Of a DNA stretch of 32,254 nucleotides, positions 25,097-32,254 are shown piece after piece. Source of the DNA: Schoenoplectus triqueter (taxonomy: Eukaryota > Streptophyta > Magnoliopsida > Poales > Cyperaceae); the NCBI GenBank assembly GCA_964058805.1, contig CAXKVV010001685.1:1-32254 (forward strand), in the 5' to 3' direction. The translations under genes were made by a program, and so were the position numbers. The stretch's first letter is position 1. Every line of letters begins with the position of its first letter. The notes below the pieces were generated by a model. The model saw only the letters and a list, made by a program, of their open reading frames with translations. It had not been told where the DNA came from and did not search any database.

Positions 25097-25104
25097 TATT
25101 TAAA
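25097..25104 (+). promoter_or_regulatory. TATA-box candidate TATTTAAA
   Basis: TATTTAAA sits in a CTATTTAAACACTCC context, typical of a plant core promoter, followed by a pyrimidine-rich leader-like stretch. The next ATG in good context is at 25436 (GTCATGG). The assignment rests on motif and spacing only. Confidence 0.35.
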
Positions 25105-25435
25105 CACTCCACGATCACTCTTAACGCCATTTCATTCATTCACCATTTCCAATTTCACTAATCCCTTTTCTGCCTCATTTTCTTCTTTTGATCAATTAGC
25201 ATCTCACACCTCGAATTGCCTCACCAATTCATCTCCATTGGCGTCGCCTTGCCTCAAAGGATCCATCTTGTCACGCAATTTTATCTCCGTAGTGTCAATT
25301 CATCCATTCTTCTTCGGCTTGTTTTCAGGTATCACTTAATTCGACTCTCAATTCACCTCATATTACTAATTAATTCATCAAAGCCTCTGTCTTATCATCG
25401 CCTGATCATCATCATCTCCTTGATCACCTACAGTC

Positions 25436-25601
25436 ATGGTGAGACGCCAGGGGAAGCGAAAAACGCGAGATGTGCTTGAATCGGGCAATGGCGAGAAGAA
25501 GAGGGAGGGAGAAGGTTCTTCCGCCAGCTTGGATGCACACGGCACACACGCACCAACACGCAGGAGAGAAAGGGGGCAGTGGTCTAGAGCTCATGCACCA
25601 G
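25436..25601 (+). CDS. Candidate first coding exon (very basic N-terminus)
   Basis: The ATG at 25436 has a strong context (GTCATGG) and opens a 64-codon frame. Its start is basic and nuclear-localisation-like (MVRRQGKRKTRDV), followed by a polar Gly/Ser/Arg-rich stretch. A donor, CACCAG then GTTCAC, at 25601/25602 ends the frame in phase 1. That matches the phase of the first acceptor of the PMD gene at 27846 and of its other introns; joining the two keeps the frame open. The implied intron is about 2.2 kb, far longer than the others, and would contain tandem promoter-like units. One in three donors would match phase by chance, so this is a hypothesis. Alternatively it is a remnant or non-coding. 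Confidence 0.25.
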
Positions 25602-25849
25602 GTTCACCTTCCTTTCCTTCCTTTGTTTAAATTCATTTGCGCTGAGTTGGATAGATAGGATGAATAGACTCGGTTTATATCTATAGCTTGTGATCCTAGC
25701 CTTATCCACCTGACTACTGGGTCCCATCTGTAAGGTTTAAGCGTTTAAACCTGTGAGGTTAGCAACTGATTAGTGTTAATATGCTGAGGTGGCTCTTCCT
25801 GATTGGTTGACTGCTTATTAAACAAACCCTTAGTGTTAATAATCTGTGT

Positions 25850-26280
25850 ATGATGTGGCCCTGTAAGATAGTGCCATGTGGCACCTTGTGTTGCTCTGTA
25901 CCAATTATAAGGAGCCATGTGTCCCTCCTTGTACACACTGTATGATGATATGGCACCAGTGAGTGCATGCCATGTGGCACCCAGTGGGGCCCACTTGTCA
26001 GTCGCCTTGTAGCATAATGAGATTCACAGTGGTGAGGTGGACCAATAAGGGTAGGCCACATGGCACCTGGCTGTTGAAGTGGCCCTATAGCATGCTGCCA
26101 TTTGTCTAGCTGCTGGATGAAGTGGCTGCTGATGTGGACCAATGGCTGACTGCCATGTGGCATAGGTGGGGCCCACTTGTCAGGTCTGTAGGGGTGTGGG
26201 GCCCACATGGCTGAGGTGGACCAATGGGGTGCTGACACGTGGCATGAGGTGGCCCAATGAAATGCTGACACGTGTCACAC
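25850..26280. repeat. Degenerate GAGGTGGACCAATG / CACGTGGCA repeats
   Basis: Seven or so degenerate units carry a GAKGTGGMCC word followed 15-25 bp later by a TGCCATGTGGCA or TGACACGTGGCA word (near 25853, 25947, 26034, 26077, 26131, 26212 and 26246). The palindromic GTGGGGCCCAC occurs at about 25985, 26167 and 26196, twice followed by TTGTCAG. CACGTG-like (G-box) and GTGGGCCCAC-like words are known plant transcription-factor sites, so the cluster could be regulatory. The minus-strand open frame across it is a low-complexity shadow. Confidence 0.6.
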
Positions 26281-26700
26281 CCTCTCTCTTCTCTGATTCG
26301 GTATAGGTGTGCTTAGGATCCCCAGTTTACACCCAGATATGGCTCTGTCCCCAGATTGCACCCAGATGAACCCTTGATTGAATCTCAGCCTTTGATCAGT
26401 CCATTTATTCTGCTTTTATCTTCCTTGAATTTATTTTAATAGCCCCACTTATCCAAAAATCATGAAAATTTCACCAAAAATCCCTAAATTCATGATGATC
26501 ACCCCTGTAATTTTTAATTCCATTTTTACCCCTCCTTCTCTGGATTAAAAATTCTTTTATTCATAAAACCCTATTATTCTTTATGGATTAATCCCTGATC
26601 TCAATTGTAGCTCTGTGTCTCTGCCAATTATCTTCCTCTTGCAGAAACCACCCTAACTAAATACCAATTAGACTTATATTGATATTCATTAGGGCTTGAT
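26281..26700. other. Intergenic DNA, nothing recognised
   Basis: Mixed AT-rich sequence with no open frame of note and no clear repeat. Short CCAGTTTACACCCAGAT and CCAGATTGCACCCAGAT words (about 26320 and 26352) are a small local duplication. Confidence 0.5.
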
Positions 26701-26710
26701 TTGATCAAAT

Positions 26711-26927
26711 GCTGACTACTTATCAGCAATTAATACAAATCTAGACTTGATCAGGTGGTTGCTCCCAGCTTTGGCACCTGATCAGTCTTGTGAAATTGAC
26801 TTTCAATCCCTTAACATGAGGGTGACTTAGTCAAAGAACTGACTACTTATCAGTAATTGACACAAATCAAAGCATGGTTAGGTGGTTGCTCGCAGCTTTG
26901 GCACCAGGTCAGCCTTGAAAGCAAAAT
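26711..26927. repeat. 127-bp tandem duplication with stem-loop
   Basis: A segment starting GCTGACTACTTATCAGCAATT at 26711 recurs at 26838 with about 80% identity over 80 bp. The first copy contains a perfect 10-bp inverted repeat, TGATCAGGTG (26748-26757) and CACCTGATCA (26775-26784), around GTTGCTCCCAGCTTTGG. In the second copy the loop is conserved, while the stem (GGTTAGGTG against CACCAGGTC) keeps only part of its pairing, with one mismatch and wobble pairs. Confidence 0.75.
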
Positions 26928-27213
26928 CACATTTGGAATTTCTCATGATTAGTTGCATCAAAATGCTAGCTTGGCATTGACATTATTTCATGTAGTATAG
27001 GGATTATACTGCTTCAGCTCCTTTCTAGGGTTAGCTTCAAAGGCAGATTTCTAGGGTTCAATTCTGACCCTCTTCAATAGGTCACTGAGGTGTGGGGTCC
27101 ACCTGTCAGTGAAAATGGTCACATGGGTGACTCATCAGATAGGCTATGCTATTAGGTTCATCTACAAGGGGCTGCCAGGTGGGTCCCACTTGTCAGAGAA
27201 AATATAATCAAAT

Positions 27214-27264
27214 GGCTGACCCATCAGGAGATTTTCTCTCTCCTAAATCTCCCGAGGGTCAGCC
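27214..27264 (+). repeat. Hairpin in promoter-like unit 1
   Basis: The outer stem GGCTGACCC (27214-27222) pairs with GGGTCAGCC (27256-27264). Inside it GGAGATTT (27227-27234) pairs with AAATCTCC (27245-27252). That is 17 perfect pairs in all, 28 bp upstream of TATTTATA. Confidence 0.75.
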
Positions 27265-27291
27265 ACTTCGAATGAGCAGAAGGTGGCTGGG

Positions 27292-27299
27292 TATTTATA
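27292..27299 (+). promoter_or_regulatory. TATA-box candidate, unit 1
   Basis: TATTTATA in the context GGCTGGGTATTTATATCC. The equivalent position in the second unit carries the same box. Confidence 0.5.
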
Positions 27300-27459
27300 T
27301 CCTTGCTCCATATTTAGGATTTCCTTGTGGGATTAATGCTTAACCTCTGTTCCGGGTTAGTTAGCTTTCTTAACAAAATAGGCTAGGTCCATGTCATTGG
27401 AGCTGCTCATAAGGGACTGCCATGTGGGTCCCACTTGTCAGAAAAGATAAAATCACATG

Positions 27460-27507
27460 GTGACACCCAAGAGGTCTCCTCTCTCCCTCGATCTTCTTGG
27501 GTGTCAC
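27460..27507 (+). repeat. Hairpin in promoter-like unit 2
   Basis: The stem GTGACACCCAAG (27460-27471) pairs perfectly over 12 bp with CTTGGGTGTCAC (27496-27507). It occupies the same place as the unit 1 hairpin, but the stem sequence is different. Confidence 0.75.
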
Positions 27508-27536
27508 ACATGCTGAGTGGATAGAGAATAGCGGGG

Positions 27537-27544
27537 TATTTATA
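27537..27544 (+). promoter_or_regulatory. TATA-box candidate, unit 2
   Basis: TATTTATA in the context GCGGGGTATTTATACTC, 245 bp after the box of unit 1. It is the closest TATA-like box upstream of the PMD gene. A start about 30 bp downstream would fall near 27570. Confidence 0.5.
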
Positions 27545-27581
27545 CTCTTCACTTTGCGCTCAGCATTCCATTGTGGGACTA

Positions 27582-27728
27582 ATGGATTTGTTCCGGGGTT
27601 ATGCAGCGACTTTTCCTGATCAGTGGGCCACCTTTCCACTGCTCTCTTTCTTCTCCCCCTTTCTTATGATTTATCATCAATTTATTTCATTTATTCATCT
27701 ATTCATCCTTGAAATTTTTCAAGGGTAA
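27582..27728 (+). other. Upstream open frame in phase with the main gene
   Basis: ATG at 27582 opens 48 codons ending in TAA at 27726-27728. The frame is the same as the long PMD frame that resumes directly after the stop. The translation is hydrophobic and Phe-rich and does not look like a conserved protein, so a leader or chance frame is most likely. It matters because the PMD frame has no ATG of its own before 28008. Confidence 0.3.
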
Positions 27729-27741
27729 ACAAAGAGCCACC

Positions 27742-27783
27742 CACCAAGACGAGCCTTGAACGCTCGAAAGGCTTGTCTTGGTG
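27742..27783 (+). repeat. 14-bp stem-loop before the PMD frame
   Basis: CACCAAGACGAGCC (27742-27755) pairs with GGCTTGTCTTGGTG (27770-27783) over 14 positions, with a single G-T pair, around a 14-base loop. It starts 13 bases after the TAA at 27726-27728. Confidence 0.7.
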
Positions 27784-27846
27784 CATTATTCCTTATTATT
27801 CATCACTTCATTTCTCATGACGTCTTCTCTTCTTCGGGTATTGTAG

Positions 27847-30800
27847 TTTTACCTCATGACGCCATTCCGCGCCGCCCCTTGAGTCATTATCATTCTTTTT
27901 ACGAGGATCCTAGCGATTGGACTCCTCTCGTCTCAGCCATCCGAGCGACTCCTGTCTACCCGCGAGGCGGCGGTTTATTCTTCAGGGATGATCAGCCTCA
28001 TGACATCATGCCCCTTCAGCCCTTAGGCGTTGCTTCTACAGCTCCTTTGACACATCTCCTGGGCAAGGAGATTATCGACGGGGAGGCTCACAGATGGACT
28101 ACTGCTCCTTTCATCACTCCCTTAGAGTGCCATGGATATCAGCTAGAGTGGACCCGGTATGTGCTTATGCGGGAGGGGACTCTGCTCAGGCGAGCCGGGA
28201 TATATGACTCGGTTTTCTTGTCGATGTTTCATTATCATATCGACACACCCTGGCTACGGGCCTTTTGTGAGAGGTGGAACTATTCCACCAACACTCTGTT
28301 CATCGACGATCGGGAGCTGACTCCGACCCTCCTGGAGATACAGCAGTTGACCGGGCTGCCGATCTTTGGCCATTTCTATGACGAGTTCATGGTCTCACCC
28401 GCTGACTCGGGAGACCTCACTCGATTCCCGCCTTCTTTGCATAGGATTTATGAGATTTATCATCATCTACGGAGGGGGCATCCCGGAGTTCCGTTCAGAC
28501 ATTGGATCGCCTATTTCACCGATCGGGTCCACACTCGCCCTACGGGTCTGGCTTCCACCAGAGATCCATTTGGTACAGGTCGGCTCGAGATTCATTATGA
28601 CGGCCCTATCCCATCTCAGGATACCCTGTGTTCACATGACGTGGATCGGGAGACTTATCTGACCGCCTTCATCTCTTGGTGGATTTGCTATTTCTTATTG
28701 CCTAGCTCCCCCGCATACACCATTCGGCCTTCGGTGTTCATTATGGCGAGCCTGATCGCGCGTGGCGACAGGATTTCTTTGGCCGTGCCTGTACTGGCCA
28801 ACATTTATAGGTGCCTCCGTGGCCTGACTTCATCTCGTAGTCCTTCACAGTGCCAGGAGCTGATCCCGTGGCATCTGATTAGCGGATGGCTTCATTTACA
28901 TTGGTCTGGTTCATATGATCCCGGCATGGCGGTCACGCTACGAGATCGCCTACCCATATTGAGTGACTTAGCTGGGGTGCAGCCAGCTTCATTGACTCCG
29001 GAGGCTGCCCGGTATAGATTCTTCAGGAGTCGAGATCATCTGCGCTTCTCTCGAGACAGATCAGTAGCCCGTGGGACATCTAGGGTTGCTGACAGGATGG
29101 TGATTGACAGCAGGGTTCCCTCTTCTGACTCTTCTAGCATTCGAGCCAGGCCTATTGACTTGGAGTACCTGATCAGTATTCGTCAGGGCTTTCTTCCTCT
29201 CAGATTGGGCGATCATATGTTCATCGAGCCCTATTCGCCACATCGATGCGCACATCAGTTTGGCTTGGATCAGGATATTCCAGCGCCTCTTCTCCGCCCT
29301 ATATCACTGGCGGCTGATTTGGAGGGTATCGGATGGTGCTATACTCACCTCTTCCGACTAGGCACAGGCGCTCGCTATCAGATGGTATCCACCTCTAGGA
29401 CTTCCACCTTCACGAGGCGTTATCAGCAGTGGTATTATGAGACTATTCGCTCTTACCAGTCGTATACTCCTCCGGTGGTCGTCCGGAGTACATGTTCGCG
29501 AGATGGCCAGCCCCTATTAGATGGCACCGTTTCGCGTGATCGCAGCCCTTTCCCGGCCATTCCCGCAGAGCCTGTCGACTTTCAGGGTTTAGACAGCCGG
29601 TTTTCTCATGCTCCTGTTAGGACCATTCTCACAGGTATGCTTCATCACCCTTTAGGTTATTTCTTTTCGATAAGCTTCATCTCATTTCGACCAATTCTCT
29701 TTTGATTCAGAGCTGGCTTATGAGTATGATCACGCGGAGCCCGGGTTCTCGGTCCCTCGTCCACGAGTAGTTGGCGTTCATTCTCAGCCACATGTCGAGC
29801 CACCGGCTCCAGCTGCTATGGGGAGGGATCGAGACGGCGCCTCTCAGCCGTCTTCTCCATCTTATTTTCCTTCTCCCACTCCGGGTGATTTTCTTTATTG
29901 ACTCGCCTATCCTTATTCGGGCGTACTTCATTTACATCTCTGATTAGAATTTATTTTTCAGCTCGTGGGACATCTCCTGTAGAGGCCGCCCGAGATGACA
30001 TCATAGCAGATTTTTCGGCGCCTGCGAGCACTGCTATTTCAGGGTTTTGCACCGACCTTGCCGTCGCAGGTTCGTGTGCTTCATTTAATACCTAGTTGCC
30101 AGCATGCACTAGTATTTTCATTCTTACATGTAGATCTTACAGACCCTGAGGCTGATGACATGGCATCTCCACACCGCTTGGAGCCTTTCTTTTATGACGG
30201 TCCTGCTTCACCGTCGATTTTGCTGGTATCCACTGGAGATGGTGACTCATTCGATGTGGTTCTGGGGCCAGTGCTCACTCTTGTACGATCAGAGGAGGCT
30301 TCTTTAGAGCAGAGGAGTCCATTGGCTGTCGAGCCCGCAGGCGACGAGCCACTACTGATCGAGGGAGGGCCATCTCATGCTTCTTCATCTTTCGACGGGC
30401 AGCCCCTCATGGCCACAGATGACAGAGTCTCGACTGAGCGGGTTGCAGTCGATTATGACTCGGAGTTGGATGAGAGTTGGCTGGTGGAGCAGCTATTCCA
30501 CAGCCCAGAGACGGGGGTTCTGGCTAGCGAGGGTCTCACCGAGCCTCATGCTTCTCCCGGTACCTTATATTTCCTTTATCATTTGCCCGTATTTTACTTT
30601 TCATGTACTTATGCTTTTATTTTATTTTGTAACCGGGTCTGGTACACCTACGGGTCCTCCTGAGGCGACCGACATCCCTATCCCTGACTCAGTCCCGCCT
30701 GTCTCAGGCAACGAGGCGATAGGTTAGATCTTCTCTTTCTTCTATTTCTTCTTTGGTTATAACAATTCATCTAACCCATTTATTTTACTTGCAGATGTTT

Positions 30801-31405
30801 CATCGAGGGATGTGCAGCTCGCCTTGGCCGCGCTGGCGGATGCACTCCGGGATACCTTCTTCGGAGGCTATCCGCTAGATTTTGAGATCCTGGACTCTCT
30901 GCCCAGTGGCTACTCTTTTGATTGGTATGGGCTGATGCGGGATACCATCGCGCCAGCTCTACTCATTGCACCTCGTCTCGAGAGCACTTTTATTTCCAGG
31001 AGGTGTGAGGAGCTGCTCAGGGCTTACCAGGATACGAGCTCTCTCGTATACCAGCACGAGTTGGAGATCCATGAGCTGCGCAGGCATTTGGAGGCTGCTC
31101 GACTCCATTATCTTCAGCGGCTCTCTTCTTGTGCCACTCTCCGCTCTATGGGAGTCAATGGTGGGCCCGCTCGACTGCTCGTGCAGGAGCTAGAGGACCA
31201 CAGATTATCGGTGGAGGGCTTCTCTCGACATCTGGCGGGACGTCTCCCGGAGTTGCAGATTCATTCGAGCGCCCGAGATAGTGCTTTCTCTCAGTTCCTG
31301 GACTTCGAGGCAGCCTCGGAGGAGGATAGGCACTCCCTCCATACTCATTTAGAGACTATTAGCACCGTGCTATTAGAGTTGGAGTCCCGCTTTTTGGGCC
31401 CATAG
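27847..31405 (+). CDS. Plant mobile domain (PMD) protein, multi-exon, 5' end unresolved
   Basis: Exons read as 27847-29634, 29711-29884, 29962-30069, 30134-30559, about 30633-30722 and 30795-31405; the stop TAG is at 31403. The PMD covers about 28080-29480. Visible signatures are WLRAFCERWNYSTNTLFIDD, LEIQQLTGLPIFG (about 28335-28375), ETYLTAFISWWICYFLLP, IARGDRISLAVPVLANIYRC (about 28750-28810), and EPYSPHRCAHQFGLDQDIP (about 29227-29285). These match the PF10536-type domain found in MAIN/MAIL proteins and in many transposon-associated plant proteins; its biochemical function is not established. The middle exons are acidic, Ser/Pro-rich and probably disordered. The frame is open from 27729 but has no ATG before 28008. 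An acceptor, TATTGTAG, ends at 27846 in phase 1, which suggests an upstream exon. No reverse transcriptase or transposase is adjacent. The gene could be a domesticated or transposon-captured copy. Confidence 0.85.
30560..30632 (+). other. Intron 4 with apparently mutated acceptor
   Basis: The donor GTACCT at 30560 ends exon 4 in phase 1, as at every other exon. The next coding-like frame (reading GTPTGPPEATDIPIPD) requires an acceptor whose last base is 30632. There the sequence is TTTTATTTTGTAA, a good pyrimidine-rich acceptor ending AA instead of AG. A GT-AG alternative exists, donor GTATTT at 30589 and acceptor CCTGAG at 30664 (76 bp, phase 0), but its acceptor tract is weak. Without splicing the frame stops at 30661-30663. 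Confidence 0.45.
30795..31405 (+). CDS. C-terminal coiled-coil-like exon of the PMD gene
   Basis: Opened by a strong acceptor (TTTTACTTGCAG, ending 30794) and ended by TAG at 31403. The translation is Leu-, Glu- and Arg-rich, with heptad-like stretches such as YQHELEIHELRRHLEAARLH (about 31048-31110) and a further helical region near its end (HLETISTVLLELESRF). A helical dimerisation or oligomerisation segment is likely by composition. No known domain name can be given. An in-frame ATG at 30812 would allow independent translation, but the splice signals favour its being the last exon of the PMD gene. Confidence 0.7.
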
Positions 31406-32254
31406 ATTGCACTTTTTATTTCTTCTTTTCTCCTTTTCTTTTTGCCATACTTGATATAGGATGTATTGACATTTATCATTTTGATCTCTTGTTGTGGATG
31501 ATGCTTGCCTTTATTATTATCCCTTAATCGCTTCCTCTGCAGCGCGAGGAAATATTTCATCCATTCATGCTGTGCACCTCCAATCTTACTTGCAAAAGCG
31601 CCCTATTACAACTGCTTCATTCTTTCGCAGCGTCTAAACATAATAAAAGGAAAATCTTACAACATCCTATTATATTCATTCTATACATCATCTCTTTTTA
31701 TTCATGGCAATACAAAACTCAAGTAACCGTGGTATTTTACGGATACCGAACCTGTCTGTATTGACCTCTAGGCCGGGTACAGAATAAACCCGTTTATCCC
31801 TTTATTACTGATGGATAAACTTACCAGTATCAATTGAATTATGGATGCAATTGATAACACCATTTTGTGGATGCTCCTTGTATATTTAGTTGACATTTAT
31901 TTATGGAAGCTCACCCACTCTCCCCTCATTTATACACCGTTGCGTGCTAAAGTGGAAACTCACATTCACTCATCTCCACTCAATTTGTTTTGTGGGGGTA
32001 CTACCCTCAAACATCCATCACGCATCCCTGCGAGACAGGCTTTCATCGGGTAAGTCCGCTCTCCATGACCTGAGTCACTTCTTTAAGCGAATTACTTTAT
32101 TTGACACTGAATGTCGGGCAAAAGCATAAACCCTTAATCTGACCCCTCCATGATCTATTTTGGGATTAGAAACAGATCACCTCCTTGGGCGTGTGGTACT
32201 TTTGCGGATGAATGTACCCAACCTGGTTTTTTTATATTTTAGCTACCCTCAAAC
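31406..32254. other. 3' flank, AT-rich, no gene
   Basis: Short open frames here lack coding character. Features are an 8-bp inverted repeat, GTTTATCC (31792-31799) and GGATAAAC (31813-31820), and a short GGGTACTACCC palindrome near 31996. The 12-mer CTACCCTCAAAC at 32001-32012 reappears as the last 12 bases of the window (32243-32254), so another repeat copy may continue beyond the edge. Confidence 0.5.
31642..31647 (+). terminator. Poly(A) signal candidate AATAAA
   Basis: First AATAAA after the stop codon of the PMD gene, 237 bases downstream, within AT-rich 3' flank. A second AATAAA lies at 31783-31788. Confidence 0.4.

Larger units (their letters stand above)
27080..27620 (+). repeat. Tandem promoter-like unit, two full copies and one partial
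   Basis: Units starting near 27139 and 27379 (offset about 245 bp) share the same order of signals: AAGGGRCTGCC, GTGGGTCCCACTTGTCAG, GAAAA, a hairpin, GGGTATTTATA, and GTGGGAYTAATG followed by GTTCCGGGGTT. A partial copy at about 27093-27138 has GGGGTCCACCTGTCAG, GAAAA and a small GTCAC/GTGAC hairpin, then breaks off. The downstream unit is about 300 bp before the coding frame of the PMD gene and on the same strand, so it may hold its promoter. Confidence 0.75.

Noticed and set aside
24902..25339. 145-codon open frame as a gene
   Set aside because: Low-complexity Ser/Phe/Leu translation without a domain; it runs across a TATA-like box and a pyrimidine-rich leader-like region.
25759..26271. 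170-codon minus-strand frame
   Set aside because: It is the reverse reading of degenerate GTGGCCC and CACGTG repeats, and its His/Trp/Pro-rich repetitive translation reflects that.
27756..28007. Start of the PMD protein at 27756
   Set aside because: The codon there is TTG, inside the loop of a stem-loop; a nuclear plant gene is unlikely to start there. Splicing into 27847 or a start at 28008 is preferred.
20349..32254. Retrotransposon or pararetrovirus with coding capacity
   Set aside because: No reverse transcriptase, RNase H, integrase or protease motif is found in any frame, and no clear pair of long terminal repeats could be delimited.

Overview
The window looks like nuclear DNA of a large, repeat-rich flowering-plant genome. 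Three things point there: a long GC-rich satellite array, extensive AT-rich intergenic DNA with many locally duplicated short repeats, and one spliced gene whose product carries a plant mobile domain (PMD, the 'aminotransferase-like' domain of plant genomes). The repeated GTGGGNCCCAC plus TGTCAG motifs upstream of that gene are frequent in monocot promoters, so a monocot is a reasonable but unproven guess. I see no rRNA, tRNA, reverse transcriptase, integrase or bacterial feature.

Region 1 (1-20348, running off the left edge) is one uninterrupted array of about 350 head-to-tail copies of a 58-bp monomer, roughly 64% GC with about ten CpGs per monomer. It has nested higher-order structure: 232-bp, 812-bp, about 1.58-kb and about 2.32-kb blocks, with shared private indels that show how blocks were copied. 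The minus-strand consensus has no stop codon in any frame, so open frames of up to 1,103 codons occur on the minus strand. I treat these as satellite shadows, not genes.

Region 2 (20349-27740) has no confident gene. It holds, in order: a GC-rich array-edge segment; two families of short interspersed tandem motifs; a very AT-rich block with a TTA microsatellite; a GGGCCGTYAGAT cluster; a degenerate GGTACCG repeat; two copies of a cloverleaf-like inverted-repeat element whose stems differ in sequence but both still pair; a possible promoter and first exon; a cluster of CACGTG-like and GTGGGCCCAC-like motifs; and a tandemly duplicated TATA-containing unit. In that unit, each copy carries a perfect hairpin with unrelated stem sequence at the same place.

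Region 3 (27847-31405) is a multi-exon PMD gene. Six exons can be read here, all joined by short (64-77 bp) phase-1 introns, ending in a coiled-coil-like C-terminal exon. Its 5' end is unresolved because the main frame has no ATG before 28008. The acceptor of intron 4 appears to have mutated from AG to AA. The last 850 bases are AT-rich 3' flank with a poly(A)-like signal, a hairpin and a short repeat that reappears at the right edge of the window.

The most unusual signals are the duplicated elements at 24156-24208 / 24434-24504 and 27214-27264 / 27460-27507. In both, paired copies have diverged in stem sequence while keeping complementarity.
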